Source of the DNA: Bacteroidota bacterium
GTDB taxonomy: Bacteria > Bacteroidota > Bacteroidia > Bacteroidales > UBA7960
DNA length: 41,389 nt
NCBI GenBank assembly: GCA_018335675.1
Contig: JAGXRQ010000005.1
Location: forward strand, 1-41,389
Reading direction: 5' to 3'
The notes below the pieces were generated by a model. It saw nothing but the letters and a program-made list of their open reading frames with translations, did not search any database and was not told the DNA's origin. Made by a program: the position numbers and the translations under genes. Positions 10,769 through 19,092 of this stretch are shown here, piece after piece (within the stretch, counting starts at the first letter, position 1; each line of letters begins with the position of its first letter).

Positions 10769-10941
10769 CCACGCAAAATACGCAAAATTGCGCAAAGTTC
10801 TAAATCAACTACTCAATTCATTGCAACTTGTTGCCTAGCCTTAATATCGGGATATTTCAAGTCAAAAGTCAAATCACTATTTGTTACTTTGTTACTGTCT
10901 TTGCGGTTTTTGCATATTTTACTTTTGTGGTTTTTGCGTGG
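10769..10941. repeat. Intergenic element with inverted CCACGCAAAA...TTTTGCGTGG ends
   Basis: ccacgcaaaa at 10769-10778 and ttttgcgtgg at 10932-10941; inner GCAAAG/CTTTGC also inverted. Confidence 0.6.
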
Positions 10942-11079
10942 TCAAAAAACATGCACCGAAACACAAATTGATATTATCTGGTAAGACAATATCGAAAACA
11001 AATATTCTTCTATTTCAAACAAAATTATACCTAACTTAGTTTATTATTTGTAAAAGCACGAACTTAAAAACAATTAACT

Positions 11080-12750
11080 ATGCAAACTGACCTCGATATT
11101 GCAAAAGCTGCAAAAATGCAACACATATATAATATAGGTGAAAAACTTGGCTTAAGTAAAGACGATATGCATCTTTACGGAAACCATATTGCAAAACTTC
11201 CATTAAAACTTATTGACGACAATAAAGCTAAAGGGAAAAAGCTGGTTCTTGTTACAGCTATTACACCTACTCCTGCCGGTGAAGGAAAAACAACTACTTC
11301 GATTGGTCTTACAGAAGGATTAAACAAGATTGGAGTGAAGGCAACTGTTGTAATCAGAGAACCATCATTAGGTCCGGTGTTTGGGATTAAAGGTGGTGCT
11401 GCCGGCGGTGGATATGCGCAAGTGCTTCCTATGGAGGATATTAATTTGCATTTTACAGGAGATCTTGCTGCTGTTGAAAAAGCACATAATTTATTAGCTG
11501 CTCTAATTGACAATCATCTTCAAAGTAAAAACAATTCATTAAACCTCGACCCAAGAAAAATTTTATGGAAAAGGGTTATTGATATGAATGAAAGAGCCCT
11601 CCGAGACATAATTATTGGTCTTGGTGGTCCGGTGCAAGGCGTCCCAAGACAATCGGGTTTCGATATCACGGCTGCTTCTGAAGTTATGGCAGCCTTATGC
11701 CTTGCAAAAGACATTAATGATTTAAAGGAAAAATTCGGAAATATTCTGGTGGGATACACCTATGATGATAAACCTGTTTATGCCAGAGATTTTAACGCTC
11801 AAGGCGCTATGGCTGCTTTAATGAAATACGCTATAATGCCTAATTTAGTTCAAACAATTGAAGGAAATCCTGCTATTATTCACGGTGGTCCTTTCGCAAA
11901 CATAGCTCAGGGCACAAACACCCTTATTGCAACCAAAATGGGATTGTCGTTGTCAGATTATGTTGTAACTGAAGCAGGGTTTGCATCAGAGCTTGGTGCT
12001 GAAAAGTTTCTTGATATTAAATGCCAATATGGAGGGTTAACGCCCAACGCCTCTGTTGTTGTTGCCACCATCAGGGCGCTTAAATACCATGGAGGGGTGA
12101 AGCTTGCAGAACTTAAGAAAGAAAATGTGGAAGCAGTGAAAAAAGGCTTACAGAACCTTGAAAAACATATCGAAAACATCAGACATTTTAATCTTAGTCC
12201 CGTTGTTGCAATCAACAAATTTGCTACTGATTCCGACGAGGAGATTCAAGCAGTTATGGCCAGATGTAACGAGCTTAAAGTTAAAGTTGCAATTTGCGAA
12301 GCTTGGGAAAAAGGCGGAGATGGCGCAATAGAGCTTGCAAAGCTTGTAAAAGCGGAAGCAGATAAATGCTCAACCTGTTTTGAGCCACTATATAGTTTTG
12401 ACTGGAGTATTGAGAAGAAAATCGAAACCATTGCCACTAAGCTTTATGGGGCCGACCATGTCGAGTATTCTATAGAGGCGAAAAAACAGATGGCAATGTT
12501 TGAAAAAATCGGACTAGACAAACTACCGGTATGTATTGCAAAAACACAAAAGTCTTTATCAGACGACCCAAACAAAAAGAACAGACCAATTGGGTTTACA
12601 GTTAAAATTAGAGAGTTTGAAGTTGCTGCCGGCGCAGGTTTTATAATTCCCATTGCCGGCACAATTATGAGAATGCCCGGATTACCAACCGTGCCGTCTG
12701 CCGAAAACATCGATATCGATAATGATGGAAATATAACGGGGTTGTTTTAG
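11080..12750 (+). CDS. fhs: Formate--tetrahydrofolate ligase
   Basis: ORF 556 aa; TAITPTPAGEGKTTTSIGLTEGLNKIG, REPSLGPVFGIKGGAAGGGYAQVLPMEDINLHFTGD. Confidence 0.97.
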   Translation: MQTDLDIAKAAKMQHIYNIGEKLGLSKDDMHLYGNHIAKLPLKLIDDNKAKGKKLVLVTAITPTPAGEGKTTTSIGLTEGLNKIGVKATVVIREPSLGPVFGIKGGAAGGGYAQVLPMEDINLHFTGDLAAVEKAHNLLAALIDNHLQSKNNSLNLDPRKILWKRVIDMNERALRDIIIGLGGPVQGVPRQSGFDITAASEVMAALCLAKDINDLKEKFGNILVGYTYDDKPVYARDFNAQGAMAALMKYAIMPNLVQTIEGNPAIIHGGPFANIAQGTNTLIATKMGLSLSDYVVTEAGFASELGAEKFLDIKCQYGGLTPNASVVVATIRALKYHGGVKLAELKKENVEAVKKGLQNLEKHIENIRHFNLSPVVAINKFATDSDEEIQAVMARCNELKVKVAICEAWEKGGDGAIELAKLVKAEADKCSTCFEPLYSFDWSIEKKIETIATKLYGADHVEYSIEAKKQMAMFEKIGLDKLPVCIAKTQKSLSDDPNKKNRPIGFTVKIREFEVAAGAGFIIPIAGTIMRMPGLPTVPSAENIDIDNDGNITGLF

Positions 12751-12799
12751 GGGGTATAGGGTATAGGGGTATAAGGGTATAAGGTATAGGGGTAGGGTG
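12748..12799 (+). repeat. GGGTATA/GGGGTATA-type array starting within fhs stop codon
   Basis: tagggggtatagggtataggggtataagggtataaggtataggggtaggg. Confidence 0.85.
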
Positions 12800-12846
12800 T
12801 GCTTGGAGCAGAGAGCAGTGGCTGAGTTTCGCTAAGCCGCAGGAAG

Positions 12847-12906
12847 GTGACAGAAAAGTGACAGGAGAGTTACAGAAAAGTTACAGGAAGGTGACAGGAA
12901 AGTGAC
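12847..12906 (+). repeat. 11-bp tandem array, 5 full units plus a partial (gtgacagaaaa, gtgacaggaga, gttacagaaaa, gttacaggaag, gtgacaggaaa, gtgac)
   Basis: Direct reading with exact 11-bp period. Confidence 0.93.
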
Positions 12907-13014
12907 TCAAGACAAGGTATAGAAATAAAACAAATAATCACCCCAAAAAACAAATATTATATACCAAGACAAAACGGGTCAAACATATAAATTTATTTTT
13001 TCGGAAAATTTCTG

Positions 13015-13042
13015 GTAGAGACGCGAAGCATCGCGTCTCTAC
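13015..13042. repeat. Perfect 12-bp-arm palindrome GTAGAGACGCGA-agca-TCGCGTCTCTAC (REP-like)
   Basis: Direct reading; no T-run follows, so not a canonical terminator. Confidence 0.9.
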
Positions 13043-13446
13043 AAACATCCATTAATTTTCTTAACACGAATCCTACCCCCCAACACTACTTATCAAAACA
13101 ATCCCCCCAATCCCCTACCTGTGGAAAACACTTATTAAACCACCAAGTTTCACGTAGTACTTGTTAATAAAATTATGTGCGCATAAACAATTGAAAAACA
13201 GCGCATTAAAAGCAACATCAAAAAATATCAAAAAAAAGTTCATAATTTGTTAATAACTTTCGTATTAATTATGTAATTTTACCTATGCTATATGCTGATT
13301 TTATTGATGTTTTACTTAGTGTTTAAATATAAAATAACAAAAAAATCAGACATATTGGATAAAACCAATGTTTAATATCAAATTTTGAAAATTCTTTAAT
13401 TATTCACTAATTACTTTTTTAAACCCAAACCTTAATTTTAATTATT

Positions 13447-16400
13447 ATGAAAAATCGAGTACAATTATTAATGAAAAGTTTTGCCGCATTTATGCTGGCA
13501 ATGTTTTTGGTTGTGCCAGCTTTCTCTCAAATACTGAAAGAAGGTACTTTACCAAGTATTAAGTACAACGTTCCTGACACCAAGGAAGTTGTTGATGTTC
13601 CTGTTAGCATTAACTGGGAACAGGTTCACAAAGAGGATGCGATCAACGCAGAGAACAAACTTCCTATGAGAGGTGGTTTTTCAGTTGAAGTTGGAAAAAG
13701 CATCAATGATTTTGGCGAATGGATGAGACTTCCTGACGGCAGAATGCTTTGGCGTGCTACTCTTAGAGCTGATGGTGCTCAATCTCTTGGTGTTGTATTT
13801 CACAACTTTCAATTACCTGAAGGTGCTGAACTGTGGACGTACAACAATGGTAAAGCTATGATTAATGGTGCACTTGGTATGCATAATAATCATGAATCTA
13901 AAATGTTAAGTACAAGAGTACTTTTCGGTAATACTATTACTATTGAGTATATTGAAACTCCTGCTAGTGGTAGCAATAGCTTCAATAGTTCTTCTGCTGC
14001 AGGCTCAACTCTTCGCGATTTGAATGCCTCAGAATCTATCGATATTAAAGGTTTGGAAATTAAAGAACCAAGACCATATAAGTCTAATGTTGATCTAATT
14101 GTATCAGAACTGATATATATATATCAGGATAACTATTCTATTTTTGACCAAAGCAAACCTGCGGATGGAGGTTCAGCAGCATGTCAGATTGACATTAAGT
14201 GTTCACCTGTTGGCGACCCTCATACTGACACAAGAAGAGCTATTGCACATACGTTGAATAAAATTGGTGCTAACTGGTATTATTGCTCTGGTGGCCTTCT
14301 TAACAATACTCTTGAAAACTGGACACCTTATTTTTATACTGCATGGCACTGCGGTGATGGTGCATCTGCTGCAGATAGAAACCAATGGCAGTTTTACTTT
14401 AACTATGAGCGCTCGGCTTGCGGTTCAGGTACATATTATAAAGCTGACGTAATGACAGGTTGTGTTCTTAGAGCAGTTGACCCAATTAGCGGTGGAGCTG
14501 ACCTATTGCTGGTTGAACTTAACAACTCTGTTCCTGCAGCATACAATCCCTACTTTAACGGATGGAACAGACAAGATGTTGCTTCTACTTCCGGAGCTGG
14601 TATTCACCACCCTGCAGGTGATGCAAAAAAGATTTCTACCTATTCTGCTACTTTGCAATCTGCAACTCCAACTATCAGCGGACAAACATTTGCTACTAAC
14701 GCTTCATGGCGTGTAGTATGGTCAGCAAACGCTAACGGACATGGTGTAACCGAAGGTGGTTCATCAGGATCTACTCTTTTAAATAATGCCTTACTTGCTG
14801 TTGGCAACTTATCAGGTGGTAGTTCTACTTGTGCGAGCCCTACTTCTGCAGACTTCTACGGAAAACTTGCTTATCAGTGGGATACTAAACCAAATGCAGA
14901 TCAGAAACTAAGACCTTGGTTAGACCCAGCAGGAACAAACCCTAACACTCATAGAGGTTGGGACCCAAAATGGACAACAAACCCACCGGTGGCTAACTTT
15001 ACAGCTACTCCTACAAATGCTCCGGCAGGTAGTGAAATTCAATTCACTTGTACTTCTACAAACGGACCAACTGAATGGGAATGGAATTTTGGGGCAAATG
15101 CTTTCCCTCAAACTTCTACAGCAAGAAATCCTAAAGTTGCATGGGTTACTCCAGGAACATACACTATTTCTCTTACTGTCAAAAATTCATACGGACAGAA
15201 TACTAATACAAAAACTGACTATATAACTATTACCACAGCTCCTGCTCCACCGGCTACAAACCCAGTTACAATAGGTGCAGGTACAACCGGTTCTATGCAT
15301 CCATTAGGTTATGATAGTAGAGTAGCAGGTGGAGCAAGATATGTGCGTAGCGCATCAATTTACACAGCAGCACAAATAGGTGGCGGTGGTTTAATAAGCC
15401 GTTTGGAGTATTTCACTAACACCGCTCAAACTTCCCCAAGAACTGTAACTATTTACTTGAAGCATACAACAGCAACTTCATTTACGGCTGCTGAAGCATA
15501 TAGTGCTTTGCTATCTGGCGCAACTCAGGTATATCAAGGATCTTTAACTCCATCTACGGCTGGTTGGCAGGTATTTAATTTAACCTCGAGTTTTATTTAT
15601 AACGGAACCAACAATTTAATGGTAATTGTTTTGGCCGATGGTTCAGCAGCTAACACAAATTCAAACGTTGGTACCAGGTATTCAACAGGTGCTGCAAATA
15701 CCCATCAGCAGTGGTCAGGTAATACTGATCCAATAGGTACAGGTACAAGAAACACTAACCTTCCAAATATTCGTATGACATTTGCTCCAAACACTGCTCC
15801 AGTTGCAAACTTTGGCGGTGCTGAAAGTATTTTCTTAGAAAATTTTGAAGGCGCATCTTTTCCTCCGACTAATTGGCTAATCAATAACGCTGATGCTGGT
15901 GGTAATACATGGGTTTCTTCAAGTGCTCAAAATAAAACCGATGGTGGAAGTAAATCTGCATCCCACCCATACCACGCAACCCAAACTGAAAATGGATACT
16001 TAATTACACCTCAGATTTCATTACCTGCAGGTTCAACGATTTATTTAAACTTTTGGTCTTTTAATGGTTATCCAACATGGTACGGCAAAAACAGCGTACT
16101 TATCTCTACAACAAATACCAATATAGCTTCATTTACTGAAATCTGGAGCCCGGCTGCTGTTGCAGAATCATGGGTAAACACCAATATTAGCTTATCGGCT
16201 TATGCCGGACAAAATGTTTACATCGCATTCCGCTATCAGGGTGCAGATGCTCATGACTGGTGGTTAGACGATGTTGCTATACAGGTCATAAATTCTAATC
16301 CGATTACAGTTTATGAAGGTGATCCTGTGTCTGTTTTTGATTTAAGTACAAACAATCCATTGTATTGGGATTGGACAACTACAGGTGCTTTAGTTTCTAA

Positions 16401-18927
16401 GCATTCTACAAAGGATTTAAATCTTCAGTATAATGTTGCTGGGCAATACCCCGTTAGCCTAAGAGTTGGTAATCCGGGTGGTACAAACACAAAAACTGTA
16501 AATAATTTTGTTACAGTTGTTGGTCGTGCTCCTATTGCTAATTTTAACGCTAAAGGAAACCTTAAAAACGAATTTTATCAGGCGTTTTCTCCTGTTGGTG
16601 GCTCAGTAGCATATACTGATCTTTCAACCAGAGTTCCTACTTCATGGAGTTGGTCGCTAACCGGTGGTAATCCATCAGCGCCAACAACCCAAAACCCGAC
16701 AGCAAGCTATGCTACTGCCGGCGAATATAATGTATCAATGACAGCAACCAATGCTCACGGAAATAATACAAAGAGCGTTGCTAAACAAGTTAAAATTGGT
16801 GGTGGTAATTTTGTAACCAACGACTTCCCTGAAGATTGGCCAATTTGGTACAACATGGCTCAGGGTAATCTTCCGGGCCATTGCGCTGCTGCTGACGGAA
16901 CAAAATATTTTACTGATTATGCAGAGTTTTATACAAATAGCCATGCAGGTCAAATTACTCACCTAAGAGTTGGTGTAGCTATTGCTAATGGTGCAGATAA
17001 AAACGTTGTGTTTAAAGTATGGGACGGAAGTACTGGAATTCCTGGAACTGTGTTAGGACAAAAAACTTTAGGAATTCCTACTTTAACTGCAGGACAATAT
17101 AATTTAATACAGTTTGATACTCCTGTTAACGTAACAGGTAATTTCTTTGTTGGATACACAATTACTTATGACGGTACACATAATTACACTACACATCAAT
17201 TCTGTAGTTTCTTAGCATTGGATCGTGGTTCAAACGGTGGTCCAAGTTCTGCATGGGGTAACATTGCTGCATTCGGTGGATGGGCTTCTATGAGCGACTG
17301 GATGGGAATGTCAACATCATTATATGTATGGCCTATGTTTACTTATGGAACAGCTCCTACATATTACAACCTAACATTTGCTAAAAACCCAACTAATGGT
17401 GGTGTTACTACTGCTAATACTGTTGCAACTGCAGGTCAAGTTGTTGAAGTGGGTGCTCAAGCATACAATGGCTGGGCATTTGTTGATTGGAGAGATGGTG
17501 GTACATTGTTAAGCACTAATCGTATATTTAATTATACTATGCCTGCTGCAAATAAAACTCTTACTGCTAACTTTTTAAAAGTTTGTGCTACACCAAGGCC
17601 ATACTATCAGTATTTCACTGGCTTAACTGCACTTCCAACCGATTGGACTTCTTCCGGAACACCTGCATGGACAGTTGGAACAGCTGCTGCTAATGGTTTA
17701 TCTGTGGGAGCTCCTTATGCATTTGCTACAATTACTGGTACTGCAGCAAACACATCGCATATGGTATCAGAGTGTTTCGATTTTGCAGGATACACTGATA
17801 TATCAATTGGTATGCGCCACAGGTTATTTATGGCTGCTGTTGGTAATGCAACTGGAACTTTGGCATATAGCATTAGTGGTGGAACGTGGACAACAATTGC
17901 TACATTTACTGCAATTGAAGAGAATTTAGCATATACATCGCCTGTTATTACAGCATTGGCCGGACAAAATAATGTGAGATTCAGATGGACATTTACTAAC
18001 AATGCTGTTGGTACAAACTCACAACGCCAATGGTGTATTGATAATATTGTCGTTACTGGTACTGTATCAGGAGCGCTTCTTGGAGATGTTAACGGTGACG
18101 GATTTATCAACGTTCTTGACATTGTTTGGATGGTAAGTCATCTTAATGGATCAACCCCAGTAGGTTTTGTAATGGAAGCTGCAGACGTTAATGCAGACAG
18201 TAGTGTTAACATCGCTGACTTAACTGCACTTATCAATTTAATTCTTGGTGGAGCAATGGGAGAACTTGAAGAAGTTAACTCAGAACCTGCTCATATGTAC
18301 CTTGAAGAAGGTGGTAATGTTCTTTTTGAAAGTGATGGAACTTTATTAGCTATTCAGTTTGCAATTAACAGCCCTGATTTAGCTAATATGAACATAGAAC
18401 TATTACTTGAAACAGATCACAAACTTGCATTTAACAATGAAAAAGGCCTTGGTATTATTTATAGTATGACAAATACAATAATTCCACAGGGAACTATTAA
18501 TTTGTTCAAAATTGATGGAGTTGATCTTTCTCAAGTTGAATGGGGTGTGGCATTAGCTTCAAATGTTGAACATAGAGTGGTTGATATATACACTTATAAT
18601 GCATACGAACAAGAGGCTACAAATATTGATCAAATAGTGGCTACAACTTCTGATTTTTCTGTATTCCCAAATCCAAATAAAGGTAACTTCTCAATTAAAT
18701 TAAATATTAAAGAAGCTGCTTATTTGCAAATGGATCTTCTTGATGAAAGAGGACGCTTTGTATCAAATACCGGACGCACATTATTTAATGCCGGCGAACA
18801 TGTAATTCAATACAACAATGTTCATAAACTAAATAACGGTGTTTATATTGTTAGAATTACCGGTTATGATGCTAACGGTCGCGCAATTGGAGTTAAACAC
18901 GAAGAGAAAATCATGATTGTTAAATAA
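13447..18927 (+). CDS. T9SS-secreted multidomain trypsin-like (lysyl endopeptidase-like) protease with PKD, cleaved-adhesin/MAM-like, InlB-like and dockerin modules
   Basis: ORF 1826 aa; signal peptide; TAWHC (His codon 14347), EGGSSGS (14755-14772), GADLLLVEL; PKD (PVANFTATP...GTYTISLTVKNSYG); ENFEGASFPPTNW; dockerin; C-terminal FPNPNKGNFSIKL...GVYIVRI. Confidence 0.9.
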   Translation: MKNRVQLLMKSFAAFMLAMFLVVPAFSQILKEGTLPSIKYNVPDTKEVVDVPVSINWEQVHKEDAINAENKLPMRGGFSVEVGKSINDFGEWMRLPDGRMLWRATLRADGAQSLGVVFHNFQLPEGAELWTYNNGKAMINGALGMHNNHESKMLSTRVLFGNTITIEYIETPASGSNSFNSSSAAGSTLRDLNASESIDIKGLEIKEPRPYKSNVDLIVSELIYIYQDNYSIFDQSKPADGGSAACQIDIKCSPVGDPHTDTRRAIAHTLNKIGANWYYCSGGLLNNTLENWTPYFYTAWHCGDGASAADRNQWQFYFNYERSACGSGTYYKADVMTGCVLRAVDPISGGADLLLVELNNSVPAAYNPYFNGWNRQDVASTSGAGIHHPAGDAKKISTYSATLQSATPTISGQTFATNASWRVVWSANANGHGVTEGGSSGSTLLNNALLAVGNLSGGSSTCASPTSADFYGKLAYQWDTKPNADQKLRPWLDPAGTNPNTHRGWDPKWTTNPPVANFTATPTNAPAGSEIQFTCTSTNGPTEWEWNFGANAFPQTSTARNPKVAWVTPGTYTISLTVKNSYGQNTNTKTDYITITTAPAPPATNPVTIGAGTTGSMHPLGYDSRVAGGARYVRSASIYTAAQIGGGGLISRLEYFTNTAQTSPRTVTIYLKHTTATSFTAAEAYSALLSGATQVYQGSLTPSTAGWQVFNLTSSFIYNGTNNLMVIVLADGSAANTNSNVGTRYSTGAANTHQQWSGNTDPIGTGTRNTNLPNIRMTFAPNTAPVANFGGAESIFLENFEGASFPPTNWLINNADAGGNTWVSSSAQNKTDGGSKSASHPYHATQTENGYLITPQISLPAGSTIYLNFWSFNGYPTWYGKNSVLISTTNTNIASFTEIWSPAAVAESWVNTNISLSAYAGQNVYIAFRYQGADAHDWWLDDVAIQVINSNPITVYEGDPVSVFDLSTNNPLYWDWTTTGALVSKHSTKDLNLQYNVAGQYPVSLRVGNPGGTNTKTVNNFVTVVGRAPIANFNAKGNLKNEFYQAFSPVGGSVAYTDLSTRVPTSWSWSLTGGNPSAPTTQNPTASYATAGEYNVSMTATNAHGNNTKSVAKQVKIGGGNFVTNDFPEDWPIWYNMAQGNLPGHCAAADGTKYFTDYAEFYTNSHAGQITHLRVGVAIANGADKNVVFKVWDGSTGIPGTVLGQKTLGIPTLTAGQYNLIQFDTPVNVTGNFFVGYTITYDGTHNYTTHQFCSFLALDRGSNGGPSSAWGNIAAFGGWASMSDWMGMSTSLYVWPMFTYGTAPTYYNLTFAKNPTNGGVTTANTVATAGQVVEVGAQAYNGWAFVDWRDGGTLLSTNRIFNYTMPAANKTLTANFLKVCATPRPYYQYFTGLTALPTDWTSSGTPAWTVGTAAANGLSVGAPYAFATITGTAANTSHMVSECFDFAGYTDISIGMRHRLFMAAVGNATGTLAYSISGGTWTTIATFTAIEENLAYTSPVITALAGQNNVRFRWTFTNNAVGTNSQRQWCIDNIVVTGTVSGALLGDVNGDGFINVLDIVWMVSHLNGSTPVGFVMEAADVNADSSVNIADLTALINLILGGAMGELEEVNSEPAHMYLEEGGNVLFESDGTLLAIQFAINSPDLANMNIELLLETDHKLAFNNEKGLGIIYSMTNTIIPQGTINLFKIDGVDLSQVEWGVALASNVEHRVVDIYTYNAYEQEATNIDQIVATTSDFSVFPNPNKGNFSIKLNIKEAAYLQMDLLDERGRFVSNTGRTLFNAGEHVIQYNNVHKLNNGVYIVRITGYDANGRAIGVKHEEKIMIVK
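17362..17580 (+). other. Divergent InlB-type repeat domain inside the protease
   Basis: YYNLTFAKNPTNGGVTTANTVATAGQVVEVGAQAYNGWAFVDWRDGGTLLSTNRIFNYTMPAANKTLTANF. Confidence 0.75.
18082..18252 (+). other. Type I dockerin domain in the protease
   Basis: GDVNGDGFINVLDIVWMVSHLN...ADVNADSSVNIADLTALINLILGG: two F-hand loops with D1/N3/D5/N9/D12 pattern. Confidence 0.92.
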
Positions 18928-18970
18928 TGATTAGCGCGAAAAAACAGAATATCAATTTATATTGCACAGC

Positions 18971-19006
18971 ATTAACTATTCAGGGTATTTTCCCTGAATA
19001 GTTAAT
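18971..19006 (+). terminator. Strong hairpin (15-bp perfect stem, 6-nt loop) between the protease and stalk genes
   Basis: attaactattcaggg-tatttt-ccctgaatagttaat followed by gtctttt. Confidence 0.8.
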
Positions 19007-19092
19007 GTCTTTTGTGTGTAAAGATTTAAGTATGAAAATAATTAACACTATCACACTACTAAATAATTAAACTATAACTAATCAAACATTTT

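Noticed and set aside
10727-10984. 85-aa ORF between the SprA-like gene and fhs
   Set aside because: Low-complexity translation of the inverted-repeat intergenic element; no recognisable domain or ribosome binding site.
11175-12710. Several antisense ORFs in fhs (e.g. 11175-11513, 12444-12710)
   Set aside because: Antisense shadow of a well conserved gene; no supporting motif.
13015-13042. Palindrome as rho-independent terminator
   Set aside because: No T-run after the stem and it lies about 265 bp downstream of fhs; better described as REP-like.
13230-13446. Bacteroidetes -33/-7 promoter (TTTG/TAnnTTTG) upstream of the protease
   Set aside because: Only imperfect matches with wrong spacing were found; not supportable by eye.
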